A stretch of 64,000 nt of DNA. Origin: Ruminococcus sp. Its GTDB lineage: Bacteria > Bacillota > Clostridia > Oscillospirales > Acutalibacteraceae. The position numbers and the translations under genes were made by a program. Within the stretch, counting starts at the first letter, position 1. Every line of letters begins with the position of its first letter. The stretch is taken from positions 28,883 to 92,882 of the forward strand of contig JAFUKO010000068.1 in the NCBI GenBank assembly GCA_017473555.1, in the 5' to 3' direction. Positions 17,637 through 26,486 of the stretch are shown here, in pieces. Under the pieces are notes generated by a model. The model searched no databases. It saw nothing but the letters and a program-made list of their open reading frames with translations, and was not told where the DNA came from.

Positions 17637-18404
17637 TTATGTATCCAAAACCATCTTTCCGTCGTGTTCGGTGTGGTAGTTGCCTTTTGGCAGAAGCTGT
17701 GATATCGGAACGATTTTGTAGCCTTTTGCTTTGATTGCTTCAATAATGAGAGGTAGTGCCTCTGGCGTATTTTTTGCACCATTATGAAGTAGGATTATCG
17801 AGCCGTCTTTGAGATTGTTTTCTATTCGACTCACCATATCCTGCGGTGTCGGGTCTTTCCAGTCAAGAGAATCGATGTCCCATTGTACACAGTACATATC
17901 AAGACCGTTACAGACTTCGACAACCGAGTTGTCATATTCACCGTATGGCGGTCTGAAAAGCGTGACTGGTTTGTTTATCAGACTCTCAATTTTTTGGTTA
18001 CAGTTTTCAATTTCTGCTTTTTGTTCGGATAGAGATATCTGTGTCATATGAGCGTGGGTGTCAGAGTGGTTGCCGACATCGTGGCCACGTTTTGAAATCT
18101 CTTTTACTGATTCAGGATACTTTTCTACCCAATCTCCTACCAGAAAAAACGTAGTTTTGACCTTGTGCTCATCGAGGATATCAAGCAGAGTTTTTGTTTG
18201 TTCGTTGCCCCAGGCGGCATCAAATGAAATTGAACAGACTTTTTCGGTTGTATCAACGTAGTAGATAGGTATGAGTCTTTCAGCAGAAGCCGTCTGAATA
18301 GCCTGTGATGCAGTCGAGGTTGTAATTGTCAGCATTATAGCACCAATCAACACACACGCAAATATCATCAGCAGTCCTTTTTTAGTAATAGTAATAACTT
18401 TCAT
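17637..18404 (-). CDS. Polysaccharide deacetylase (PdaB-like NodB domain)
   Basis: A 255-residue protein with an N-terminal membrane anchor or signal (about 9-31) and a NodB homology domain. Motif 1 is 'SFDAAWG' with D62, the form seen in sporulation-type PdaB rather than 'TFDDG'; motif 2 is 'HSDTHAHM' with H113 and H117 as zinc ligands; motif 3 is 'RPPYGEYD'; motif 5 is 'ILLHNG'. Such enzymes remove acetyl groups from peptidoglycan or other amino sugars outside the cell. A sporulation role is inferred from the motif only. It follows the cysS terminator and seems to be transcribed on its own. Confidence 0.88.
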   Translation of the reverse strand: MKVITITKKGLLMIFACVLIGAIMLTITTSTASQAIQTASAERLIPIYYVDTTEKVCSISFDAAWGNEQTKTLLDILDEHKVKTTFFLVGDWVEKYPESVKEISKRGHDVGNHSDTHAHMTQISLSEQKAEIENCNQKIESLINKPVTLFRPPYGEYDNSVVEVCNGLDMYCVQWDIDSLDWKDPTPQDMVSRIENNLKDGSIILLHNGAKNTPEALPLIIEAIKAKGYKIVPISQLLPKGNYHTEHDGKMVLDT

Positions 18405-18440
18405 AAAAATCCCCCTGTAAAACCTATGCTTACAGGGGGA
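18405..18440 (-). terminator. Terminator of cysE-cysS
   Basis: TCCCCCTGTAA (18410-18420) pairs with TTACAGGGGGA (18430-18440); the U-tract on the minus strand is short and runs into the first codon region of the deacetylase gene. Confidence 0.75.
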
Positions 18441-18460
18441 TAATTATACATAATATTAAA

Positions 18461-19879
18461 TTAACCTTGTATTTCCCAAGTGATTCCGTCTTTTGAGTCT
18501 TTTACTACAACGTGCATTGCAGCAAGCTCGTCACGGATAGCGTCAGCAGTAGCCCAGTCTTTGTTAGCTCTGGCTTCCTGACGTTTAGCAATAAGCTCTT
18601 CGATTTTAGCAGTATCGACATCTGAGTTTTTCTGTTCATTTTCAGCCTTGACTTTGTTTGCTTCTTCAATAAGACCTAGGCTTAACACCTTGTCAAAATC
18701 AGCGATGAGATAGAGCTTTGTAGCGTCATTTGTCTTAGCTTTCAATACATCGTAAAGACTTGTAAGACCTAAAGATGTATTAAGGTCATTATCCATATTT
18801 TCTTTGAACTTTGCGATGTACTCGTTTGCTACAGCCATATCTACCTCACCATCATCTTTGAGGTTAGCGATACGGTTTACGAGTTTATTGTATGCTGTAA
18901 CTGTGTTGTCGAGGATATCAAAGTCAAACATCAGAGGCTTTCTGTAGTGTGACTGTAAACAGAACATTCTGTAAGCCAGCGGATTGTAGCCTTTTTCTTC
19001 AAGTAATGATACTGTTAAGAACTCGCCCTTTGATTTGCTCATCTTACCACGTCTGTCGAGAAGGTGGAGTACATGGAACCAGTGCTTACACCACTCATGA
19101 CCAAGGTATGCTTCTGACTGGGCGATTTCATTTGTATGATGTGGGAAAGCGTTGTCAACACCACCGCAGTGAATGTCACAATACTCGCCTAAGTGCTTGA
19201 TTGAAATTGAGCTACATTCGATGTGCCAGCCCGGATAGCCGATGCCCCAAGGTGAATCCCACTTTAATTCCTGATCATCAAACTTGGATTTTGTGAACCA
19301 GAGTACAAAGTCTGTTTTATTCTTCTTAGCGAGATCTTCTTCGACGTCATCTCTTACACCGACTTCGAGGTCTTCTTCTTTCTGATTACCGAAAACATAG
19401 TATTTATCAAGCTTTGATGTGTCAAAATATACGTTACCACCGCTGATATATGCGTACTCTTTTTCAAGTAATACGGATACCATTTCAATGAACTCATCAA
19501 TACAATTTGTAGCAGGCTCTACTACATCAGGGGTTTTGATGTTGAGCTTTTTGCAGTCTTCAAAGAAAGCGTCTGTATAGAATTTTGCGATCTCAAGAAC
19601 AGTTTTCTTTTCGCGCTTTGCACCTTTGAGCATCTTGTCTTCACCTGTGTCAGCGTCAGAAGACAGATGTCCTACATCGGTGATGTTCATAACTCGTGTC
19701 ACATCATAACCGCTGTATCTTAGATATTTTTCAAGTACGTCTTCCATAATGTATGTGCGAAGATTACCGATGTGCGCGTAATGGTAAACAGTAGGTCCAC
19801 AGGTGTACATTCTGACCTTGTTACCCTCAAATGGGACAAATTCCTGTTTTTCGTTTCCTAGTGTGTTATAGAGAATCAT
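18461..19879 (-). CDS. cysS: Cysteinyl-tRNA synthetase
   Basis: A 472-residue class I aminoacyl-tRNA synthetase that charges tRNA-Cys. The HIGH-type motif is 'YAHIGN', the KMSKS motif is 'KMSKSKG', and zinc ligands are seen in 'YTCGPTVY', 'WHIECSS' and 'FPHHTNE'. The C-terminal helical and anticodon-binding regions are complete. The start overlaps the cysE stop by 4 bases (ATGA), showing translational coupling. The unit is controlled by a T-box leader. Confidence 0.97.
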   Translation of the reverse strand: MILYNTLGNEKQEFVPFEGNKVRMYTCGPTVYHYAHIGNLRTYIMEDVLEKYLRYSGYDVTRVMNITDVGHLSSDADTGEDKMLKGAKREKKTVLEIAKFYTDAFFEDCKKLNIKTPDVVEPATNCIDEFIEMVSVLLEKEYAYISGGNVYFDTSKLDKYYVFGNQKEEDLEVGVRDDVEEDLAKKNKTDFVLWFTKSKFDDQELKWDSPWGIGYPGWHIECSSISIKHLGEYCDIHCGGVDNAFPHHTNEIAQSEAYLGHEWCKHWFHVLHLLDRRGKMSKSKGEFLTVSLLEEKGYNPLAYRMFCLQSHYRKPLMFDFDILDNTVTAYNKLVNRIANLKDDGEVDMAVANEYIAKFKENMDNDLNTSLGLTSLYDVLKAKTNDATKLYLIADFDKVLSLGLIEEANKVKAENEQKNSDVDTAKIEELIAKRQEARANKDWATADAIRDELAAMHVVVKDSKDGITWEIQG

Positions 19880-20505
19880 TGTAATTCCTCCAGTTTCTTT
19901 TTAAGTTCGTTGATTTGAATCTGCATTTTGCACAGCTCCTGTGCTACCGGATCTGAGTAATGTATCTGGTCGAGATAGTCGAGTTTCTCACCGTTGATTT
20001 TTACAACTCGTGCAGGTACACCGACAGCGGTTGCGTTGTCCGGGACTTCTCCGAGCACCACAGCACCTGCGGCAATTCTAGCGTTATCACCGACCCTGAA
20101 TGGTCCCAAGACCTTTGCTCCTGAACCGACAAGTACGTTGTTGCCGAGAGTAGGGTGACGCTTGCCGTGTTCTTTACCAGTACCGCCAAGTGTGACATTC
20201 TGATAAAGAGTACAGTTGTCGCCGATGATTGTAGTTTCACCGATAACAACACCCATACCGTGGTCAATGAAAAGACCTTTGCCTATTGTGGCACCGGGGT
20301 GAATTTCGACACCAGTTTTGTGTCTGCTACGCTGTGAAATCCATCGGGCAATAAACTTCATATTATGATTGTAAAACCAGTGAGCACGTCTGTAAGACCT
20401 CACCGCCTTGTAGCCGGAATACAGGAAGAAAACTTCCATCTTACTCCTTGCGGCTGGGTCACGCTCCATAACGGAGTTTAAATCCGCTATTAAAGTTTTG
20501 AACAT
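19876..20505 (-). CDS. cysE: Serine O-acetyltransferase
   Basis: A 209-residue enzyme making O-acetylserine from serine and acetyl-CoA, the first step of cysteine synthesis. It has an N-terminal helical domain and a left-handed beta-helix of hexapeptide repeats; the family hallmark 'GVVIGETTIIGDNCTLYQNVTLGGTG' region lies at about 80-105, followed by 'HGKRHPTLGNNV'. A short C-terminal coiled coil ('LCKMQIQINELKKKLEEL') follows. It is first in the T-box-cysE-cysS operon. Confidence 0.96.
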   Translation of the reverse strand: MFKTLIADLNSVMERDPAARSKMEVFFLYSGYKAVRSYRRAHWFYNHNMKFIARWISQRSRHKTGVEIHPGATIGKGLFIDHGMGVVIGETTIIGDNCTLYQNVTLGGTGKEHGKRHPTLGNNVLVGSGAKVLGPFRVGDNARIAAGAVVLGEVPDNATAVGVPARVVKINGEKLDYLDQIHYSDPVAQELCKMQIQINELKKKLEELQ

Positions 20506-20559
20506 ACATATTCTCCTTGTATTAAAGTGGGGTGGAGAGTGGGATAAAGGCGTATGAAA

Positions 20560-20815
20560 ACAAAAAATGCGTCATCCCAAAAGGGACGACGCAGTCGTGG
20601 TTCCACCCAAATTCAGCCGATGCATCATAAAACGAGTCAGCATCAACCCTTTGTGCTTTGTAACGGAAGCTTCCGTGTGAAGATACTTAGTTTCCCCTCA
20701 CAAGCTCACAGGTGCATTTCGTAAAAACTAGACCAAAGGGAATTTCAGCATACATCCCTCTCTCTGATGGCTTTGTTTAAAGTACTTCTCCTGATCAACG
20801 CCTTTTTATATTACT
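20560..20815 (-). ncRNA. T-box leader (cysteine-specific) of cysE-cysS
   Basis: The minus strand carries the T-box core GGGTGGAACCACGA (20595-20608), which forms the antiterminator bulge that binds the tRNA NCCA end, then an intrinsic terminator (20568-20578 with 20583-20593) and a U-run (20562-20567). Upstream, within the expected Stem I, the sequence GAAATGCACC gives a specifier codon UGC (Cys) at 20714-20716. Uncharged tRNA-Cys would stabilise the antiterminator and allow expression of cysE-cysS. This stretch of about 345 bases otherwise has no gene. Confidence 0.92.
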
Positions 20816-20818
20816 AGT

Positions 20819-20847
20819 ATTATATACACTAAATCGCAAAAATGCAA
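20819..20847 (-). promoter_or_regulatory. Candidate promoter of the T-box operon
   Basis: On the minus strand TTGCAT (20842-20847) and TATAAT (20819-20824) are 17 bases apart, just upstream of the T-box. Confidence 0.6.
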
Positions 20848-20850
20848 TAC

Positions 20851-21441
20851 TTACATTTCGCTTATAGCGTCTTTATTGTCAAGAACATACTTAACGCCTG
20901 AGATAACAGTAAATACAACTGAAATCCACATCATAACTTCGCCAACTACATAGAAGATGTTTTCCATCATCTGAATAGCTAACTGCGGTGCGTAAGGGAA
21001 AACAGCGTAAACCTCGAGTGCTACCTGAAACACAAAAACTGCGATAATAGCAATCATCTGTGTGACTGTTTTAACCTTACCCCACATATTGGCGGCAACA
21101 ACCGTGCCGCTTGAAGCAGCAGAAAGTCTGATTGATGTTACGACAAATTCTCTGAAAAGTACTATGATGATAATGATAGGGTCGCACAATCCGTTTGCCA
21201 AAAAGCAAACAAGTGCGGAAACAACCAAGATTTTGTCTGCAATCGGATCAGCAAATTTGCCAAAATTTGTGATGAGGTTACGCTCACGGGCAATTTTTCC
21301 GTCAAAATAATCGGTGAGCGATGCCGCACCAAAAATAAGTCCTGCAACTAAATAGTGAAATGGGAATGGTATCAGCATAGCCGCAACCATAAACGGCACG
21401 AGAATGATACGGAGAACTGTTAACTTGTTTGGTAAATTCAT
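20851..21441 (-). CDS. pgsA: CDP-diacylglycerol-glycerol-3-phosphate 3-phosphatidyltransferase
   Basis: A 196-residue integral membrane enzyme making phosphatidylglycerol phosphate, the committed step of phosphatidylglycerol synthesis. The CDP-alcohol phosphotransferase motif DGxxARxxxxxxxxGxxxDxxxD is intact in the segment from 'YFDGKIARER' to 'FADPIADKI', and several transmembrane helices are evident. It starts one base after the rimO stop, so it is the last gene of recA-recX-rimO-pgsA. Confidence 0.95.
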   Translation of the reverse strand: MNLPNKLTVLRIILVPFMVAAMLIPFPFHYLVAGLIFGAASLTDYFDGKIARERNLITNFGKFADPIADKILVVSALVCFLANGLCDPIIIIIVLFREFVVTSIRLSAASSGTVVAANMWGKVKTVTQMIAIIAVFVFQVALEVYAVFPYAPQLAIQMMENIFYVVGEVMMWISVVFTVISGVKYVLDNKDAISEM

Positions 21442-21442
21442 T

Positions 21443-22774
21443 TTATGCCTCCATTTCGCCTACGAGATCGCAGTCGAGATAGTCAGTGATCTTAACTTTA
21501 ACGATGTCGCCCTGCTTAGGTTTTACGCTATCTGTTGTGAAGAACACACACGGGTCAACTTCAGGTGCATCAAGTACACTTCGACCAAAGTAACACTCGG
21601 CGTAGCGGTCAAAACCATCAACCAGTACTTCGAGAGTTTTGTCGATATAGTTTTCGCAGTTATCCTGCATGATGATAGCCTGCTGTTCGTTAATAATCTG
21701 AGCACGCTTAGCTTTTACGTCCTCATCCAACTGGTCAGGATACTCACCTGCGATGGTGTTCTCCTCCTGAGAATACGCAAAGCAACCGAGTCGCTCAAAT
21801 TTCATATCCTGCACAAACTGAGAACGTTCAGTAAACTGTTCTTCGGTTTCTGCAGGGAAGCCAGCGATTAAAGTTGTTCGCAGGGTGATGTCAGGGATTT
21901 CGGTTCTTAGTTTATTTATAAGAGCAGTAAGAGAATTCTTGTCGCCTCTGCGGTTCATTCTGTTCAGCACCTCACCGTTACAGTGCTGTAATGGCAGGTC
22001 GATATACTTAACGATTTTGTCTTCGTTCTTGATAGTTTCGATGAGCTCGTCAGTAATTCTCTCAGGGTAGCAGTAGAGTATACGCACCCACTCTAACCCC
22101 TCGATTTTGCATAGCTCTTTGAGTAAATCAGGTAGCATCAATTTGCCGTAGATATCCTCACCATAACGGGTTGTATCCTGTGCGATAACGTTGAGCTCTT
22201 TTACACCGTTGTTTACTAAAATCTGTGCTTCTTCTAAAATACTCTCCATTTTTCGAGAGCGGAAACGTCCACGGATAAGTGGAATAGCACAGTATGTACA
22301 GCAGTTGTCGCAACCGTCAGCAACTCGAAGATAAGCGTAGTGCTGTAAGGTTGACTGTACACGCTTGCCATCAAGTGGCATCAATTCTTTATCAGGAAAG
22401 CTCTCAACAGTCTCGTTTTCTAAAGCCTTGTTGATAGCCTCTGCAATGTCGCCATTTGCACCAAGTCCCAAAACTACATCAGCCTCAGGAATAAGCTCAC
22501 GCACCTGTTCTGCGTAACGCTGGGCAAGACAGCCTGTGACAATAATCTTTTTAATTTTACCTTCTTCCTTGAGTTTAGCAAGTTCAAGAATTTCGTTGAT
22601 GCTCTCCTGCTTTGATGACTCAATAAAGCCGCAGGTGTTGATGACAGCAATATCAGCCATAGCGGCATCTTCGATAAGACGGAATCCGCTTTCACGAACT
22701 TTACTCATCATCATTTCGCAGTCAACTCTGTTCTTGGCACATCCCAAGGAAACAAAACCAACAGTAGTAGACAT
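21443..22774 (-). CDS. rimO: Ribosomal protein S12 (Asp88) methylthiotransferase
   Basis: A 443-residue radical-SAM enzyme that methylthiolates Asp88 of ribosomal protein S12. It has the N-terminal UPF0004 domain ('VGFVSLGCAKNRVDCEMM'), the radical SAM CxxxCxxC in 'CDNCCTYCAIP', and a C-terminal TRAM domain. The start is ATG 22774, preceded by GGAG; an in-frame upstream extension of 53 codons runs into recX and has no homology-like sequence. It sits between recX and pgsA. Confidence 0.94.
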   Translation of the reverse strand: MSTTVGFVSLGCAKNRVDCEMMMSKVRESGFRLIEDAAMADIAVINTCGFIESSKQESINEILELAKLKEEGKIKKIIVTGCLAQRYAEQVRELIPEADVVLGLGANGDIAEAINKALENETVESFPDKELMPLDGKRVQSTLQHYAYLRVADGCDNCCTYCAIPLIRGRFRSRKMESILEEAQILVNNGVKELNVIAQDTTRYGEDIYGKLMLPDLLKELCKIEGLEWVRILYCYPERITDELIETIKNEDKIVKYIDLPLQHCNGEVLNRMNRRGDKNSLTALINKLRTEIPDITLRTTLIAGFPAETEEQFTERSQFVQDMKFERLGCFAYSQEENTIAGEYPDQLDEDVKAKRAQIINEQQAIIMQDNCENYIDKTLEVLVDGFDRYAECYFGRSVLDAPEVDPCVFFTTDSVKPKQGDIVKVKITDYLDCDLVGEMEA

Positions 22775-22802
22775 TTTATTCTCCAGTATGTAGATGTATT
22801 TA

Positions 22803-23423
22803 TCAGTAATAGTATTCATCGGTATCGGTGTAAAGTGAAAGCACCGATTTGATATCCGAGTAGCTGTAGCCCAGTCGCAGTAAGGCGTTGACACATCTGC
22901 GTCTGCCTTTTTCGTCACTGAGATTACGAGCATATTTTTTGTCGATAACAGCTTTGATGTTTTCTGTCACATCACATTCAATCGACTCAACTGTATCATA
23001 AGCAAGGTCTTTGTCGATACCCTTTTCTATCAGCTTTCTGACAGCACCGTTTTTTGACAGATGCTTTAAATTAAGCAGGTCGCTAGCATATCGGAAAGCG
23101 TATCTCTCATCGTTGATGAGTCCGAGCTCAACAAGTCTGTCGACCGCTTTTTGTGCGGCATCTCTGCCATAATCTTTAGCAACCTTGTCAACAAGCTCTT
23201 TTTGTGCGTGGTCACGATAGGAGATAAGCCACATAGCCTTATCCTTGGCGCGCTTGATATTAGATGCATCTATGACCTCTTTGAGCTTATCGTCGTCGAT
23301 TTCAATGCCCACATCAATTCTGTGCGATAACAGAATTTCGGTGTCAAGCTTGAGAGCAAATTCTCCGTCTATATATAGAGCAGACAGGCCCTTGCGCTTT
23401 GGCTCAATAGCAGTGACAGTCAT
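22803..23423 (-). CDS. recX: RecA regulatory protein RecX
   Basis: A 206-residue helical protein with the tandem three-helix repeats of RecX ('ERYAFRYASDLLN' and 'GRRRCVNALLRLGYSYSDI'). It modulates RecA filaments. Its first base overlaps the last base of recA, so it is co-translated with it. Confidence 0.92.
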   Translation of the reverse strand: MTVTAIEPKRKGLSALYIDGEFALKLDTEILLSHRIDVGIEIDDDKLKEVIDASNIKRAKDKAMWLISYRDHAQKELVDKVAKDYGRDAAQKAVDRLVELGLINDERYAFRYASDLLNLKHLSKNGAVRKLIEKGIDKDLAYDTVESIECDVTENIKAVIDKKYARNLSDEKGRRRCVNALLRLGYSYSDIKSVLSLYTDTDEYYY

Positions 23424-24526
23424 CAGTCTTCAACTAAGATGTCAATGTTTGATTTTGAGCTTTTTGCAGGAGCAGCCTTTGGCTCGGCAGCTGGCTTGGA
23501 TACAAGTGTTGCCTTAGCCGGTTTTTTAGGCTTAGGACTTAACTTGTCAACATTTTCCCACAAGAGCTTTTCTATTTCATTTCTGAGTTCGTCATTGTTT
23601 TCGAGCATGTCTTTAACATTGTCACGACCCTGTCCAAGACGGGTTTCGCCAAAGTTAAACCAAGCACCTGATTTCTGTACAACATCAGCTTTGACAGCGA
23701 GGTCTAAAAGCTCGCCTGTGCGGGAAATACCCTTGCCGTACATAATGTCAAATTCAGCCTCTTTGAATGGAGGAGCGATTTTATTTTTAACAACTTTGGC
23801 TCTTGTACGTGAACCAATCATTTCGCCATTTTGCTTTAATGTTTCAATTCTTCTGATGTCAATACGGACAGATGAATAGAACTTGAGTGCTCTACCGCCA
23901 GGAGTAACCTCAGGGTTACCATAGACGACGCCGACTTTTTCTCTGAGCTGGTTAATAAAGATAGCAACGCAGTTTGACTTAGAGATAGCACCTGCGAGCT
24001 TTCTCAGTGCCTGTGACATAAGTCTAGCCTGTAGACCTACGTGAGAGTCACCCATTTCGCCCTCGATTTCAGCCTTAGGAACCAAAGCAGCAACTGAGTC
24101 GATTACGATAACATCAATAGCACCTGAACGGATAAGAGCCTCTGCGATTTCGAGAGCATCTTCACCGGTGTCTGGCTGAGAAACTAAAAGTGAATCAACG
24201 TCAACACCAAGAGCCTGTGCATAAACAGGGTCAAGAGCGTGTTCAACGTCGATGAATGCAACGTTACCGCCGTCTTTCTGACCTTCAGCGATACAGTGGA
24301 GAGAAAGAGTTGTTTTACCTGAAGATTCAGGTCCGTAGATCTCGATGATTCTGCCACGTGGCAGACCGCCGATACCAAGTGCAATGTCAAGTGAAAGTGA
24401 GCCTGTTGAAACATGGCCCACGTTGAGTGCAGAGTCCTGACCAAGGCGCATAACAGCACCTTTTCCGAACTGTTTTTCAATCTGACCTAAAGCGGTCTCA
24501 AGAGCTTTATTCTTATCAATAGCCAT
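23423..24526 (-). CDS. recA: Recombinase RecA
   Basis: A 367-residue ATP-dependent strand-exchange protein for recombination and SOS induction. Walker A is GPESSGKT (65-72), Walker B is '[10 protein letters not shown]', and '[15 protein letters not shown]' holds the L2 loop region. The C terminus is Lys/Pro/Ala-rich and ends in an acidic tail ('DILVED'). AGGAG precedes the ATG. A promoter with an adjacent LexA-like dyad lies upstream. Confidence 0.98.
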   Translation of the reverse strand: MAIDKNKALETALGQIEKQFGKGAVMRLGQDSALNVGHVSTGSLSLDIALGIGGLPRGRIIEIYGPESSGKTTLSLHCIAEGQKDGGNVAFIDVEHALDPVYAQALGVDVDSLLVSQPDTGEDALEIAEALIRSGAIDVIVIDSVAALVPKAEIEGEMGDSHVGLQARLMSQALRKLAGAISKSNCVAIFINQLREKVGVVYGNPEVTPGGRALKFYSSVRIDIRRIETLKQNGEMIGSRTRAKVVKNKIAPPFKEAEFDIMYGKGISRTGELLDLAVKADVVQKSGAWFNFGETRLGQGRDNVKDMLENNDELRNEIEKLLWENVDKLSPKPKKPAKATLVSKPAAEPKAAPAKSSKSNIDILVED

Positions 24527-24572
24527 AGAAATTCTCCTTTTTGGGACAAGCCCACAGATATATTACTCTAGC

Positions 24573-24601
24573 ATTATACTACATAATTGCAGAAATTTCA
24601 A
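24573..24601 (-). promoter_or_regulatory. Promoter of recA-recX-rimO-pgsA
   Basis: On the minus strand TTGAAA (24596-24601) and TATAAT (24573-24578) have 17-base spacing, about 47 bases before the recA start. Confidence 0.75.
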
Positions 24602-24608
24602 CAATTTT

Positions 24609-24622
24609 CGAAAATATGTTCT
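24609..24622 (-). promoter_or_regulatory. Candidate LexA (SOS) box upstream of recA
   Basis: The minus strand reads AGAACATATTTTCG, close to the Gram-positive LexA consensus CGAACRNRYGTTYG with one arm degenerate. It lies 7 bases upstream of the -35 element. Confidence 0.45.
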
Positions 24623-24637
24623 AATTGTAATTTAAGG

Positions 24638-25486
24638 TTACGGATTGTAAATAGCTGTCATAGCACGCACTGTGCCTGCTATATCCAGAAAGCCTTCGAC
24701 GTCGGTGTATCCGGCATTTTCAAGTAGCGTTTTGATATACTCAAACTGGTTTTCTCCGATTTCAAATGCGATTATTCCGCCTTTTTTGAGTTTCTTGGAC
24801 CAGACGTTTATAATGCCACGATAAAAATCGTAGCCGTCCTTTCCACCGTCAAGAGCAAGAGCTGGTTCAAACTGCACTTCTTTTTGCAGAGTTTTTATCT
24901 CGTGTGAAATAATGTATGGTGGATTAGAAACAATGAGGTCGAGTGAGCTGTCTTCAAATTCATTCACGCAGTCATACAAATCAGCGTGGATATGTTTTAT
25001 ATCAGCGTTGTTTAAAATAGCATTTTTGACAAGATATGAGTATGCTGTATCACTCTTTTCAACTGCGTAAACCGTTATGTCGTTTGAAAGAAGTTTTAGC
25101 GTAATAGCGATTATGCCTGAGCCTGAACACAGGTCAACAACCTGACATTCCTTCTTGCTGTTAAGTATATCAAGACATGTGGTCACTAGCACCTCAGTAT
25201 CATCTCTGGGGATAAGTACGCCCTGCGCTACCTTGTAGGTGTTTCCCATGAATTCCCACTGACCTATAATATATTGTATAGGTTCACCCGAAATACGTCT
25301 GGTGATACATTCATTAAGGTAGGGGAGCTTGCTTTCGTCAATTGCCTTATCAGCGTAGACTATGGTGTCCTTGCGTGAAAGGGAAAATATGTGTTCAAAC
25401 AGATATATAGTATCAAAGGCGGGGTTTTCTATGCCCGCCCTTTCAAGTAGTTCTTCTGTATAGTGAAAAGTTTCTCTGATGTTCAT
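24638..25486 (-). CDS. prmC: Peptide chain release factor N5-glutamine methyltransferase
   Basis: A 282-residue SAM-dependent enzyme that methylates the GGQ glutamine of release factors RF1 and RF2. It has an N-terminal helical domain, the SAM motif 'VVDLCSGSGIIAITL' and the signature 'SNPPYI'. It begins 5 bases after the DUF1385 gene, a pairing common in Clostridia, and closes the trmB-to-prmC operon. prfA is not adjacent in this window. Confidence 0.94.
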   Translation of the reverse strand: MNIRETFHYTEELLERAGIENPAFDTIYLFEHIFSLSRKDTIVYADKAIDESKLPYLNECITRRISGEPIQYIIGQWEFMGNTYKVAQGVLIPRDDTEVLVTTCLDILNSKKECQVVDLCSGSGIIAITLKLLSNDITVYAVEKSDTAYSYLVKNAILNNADIKHIHADLYDCVNEFEDSSLDLIVSNPPYIISHEIKTLQKEVQFEPALALDGGKDGYDFYRGIINVWSKKLKKGGIIAFEIGENQFEYIKTLLENAGYTDVEGFLDIAGTVRAMTAIYNP

Positions 25487-25491
25487 AATAC

Positions 25492-26481
25492 TTATTGCTT
25501 GTCACAGCAGTTTTCGATAATGTCAGAGCCATCATCAGGGATAACAGCTGTCATTGCTTCAATAGCAACTTCAATCATTTTATCATCAGGCTCTTTGGTT
25601 GTGATGTGCTGTGCCCATACACCAGGAGCTGCTAAAATTCTGGTGAATTTGTTGTCGTGCTTGCCACAGAGCTTGATTACTTCGTAGCCTACACCAATCA
25701 TAAGCGGGAGAAGTAAGAGCTTGAATACCGGTCTTAAAATACTGATGCCGAATGGCTGTGCAGGGATAAAAAGACCGAGTACAATACCTACGATAAGGGT
25801 GATAACAAGAAAACTTGTGCCACATCTAGGATGGAATCTGCTCTGTTTTTTAACGTTTTCAACGGTGAGCGGGAGCTCTGCTTCATAGCAGAAGATTGTT
25901 TTGTGCTCAGCACCGTGATACATAAATACCCTACGCATTTCTTCCATTCTTGAGCACAGGACAACGTAACCTAAGAATAATGCAATTTTAAGTACGCCCT
26001 CAAAAACTGATTTTGCAAATACCACATCTGCAATAGAAGGGAAAGCAAGAGCGAGTAAGTCATATAAAAATGATGGTAAAAAGAAGAACAAGCCTAAAGA
26101 TAAAGCTACACCTAAAACGGTAGCGAATACCATAATTACGTTCATCAGCTTATCACCGAATTTATCGGTGAGCCATTTTTCAAATTTAGATGGTTCTTCA
26201 TCTTCTACCATTCCTGATTCCAAAGCCTTGTCTGCAGAAACAGAAAGAGCCTTGTAGCTCAGTCGCATTGAGTCAATAATGCCGACAACACCACGAATTA
26301 AAGGAAGTCTGAAAAACTTACCCTTTGATGAAATGGATGGGGTGTTGATATCTTCGGTATGTATTTCGTTTTCGCCTGTTCTTACGGCAATAGTAGTGCG
26401 TTTTGGACCACGCATCATAATACCTTCTATCAATGCACTACCACCGATAGAGGTGATTTTTCTCTGGTTAGTTTCTGACAT
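25492..26481 (-). CDS. DUF1385 family membrane protein
   Basis: A 329-residue protein of the DUF1385 family ('GGSALIEGIMMRGPKRTTIAVR' near the N terminus is the family signature). It has several transmembrane helices (about 110-175 and 225-275) and a conserved cytoplasmic segment with 'YHGAEHKTIFCYE' and 'RFHPRCGTSFL', which contain possible metal-binding His/Cys. No biochemical function is known. It lies 5 bases from both neighbours, histidine kinase upstream and prmC downstream. Confidence 0.9.
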   Translation of the reverse strand: MSETNQRKITSIGGSALIEGIMMRGPKRTTIAVRTGENEIHTEDINTPSISSKGKFFRLPLIRGVVGIIDSMRLSYKALSVSADKALESGMVEDEEPSKFEKWLTDKFGDKLMNVIMVFATVLGVALSLGLFFFLPSFLYDLLALAFPSIADVVFAKSVFEGVLKIALFLGYVVLCSRMEEMRRVFMYHGAEHKTIFCYEAELPLTVENVKKQSRFHPRCGTSFLVITLIVGIVLGLFIPAQPFGISILRPVFKLLLLPLMIGVGYEVIKLCGKHDNKFTRILAAPGVWAQHITTKEPDDKMIEVAIEAMTAVIPDDGSDIIENCCDKQ

Positions 26482-26486
26482 AGTGT

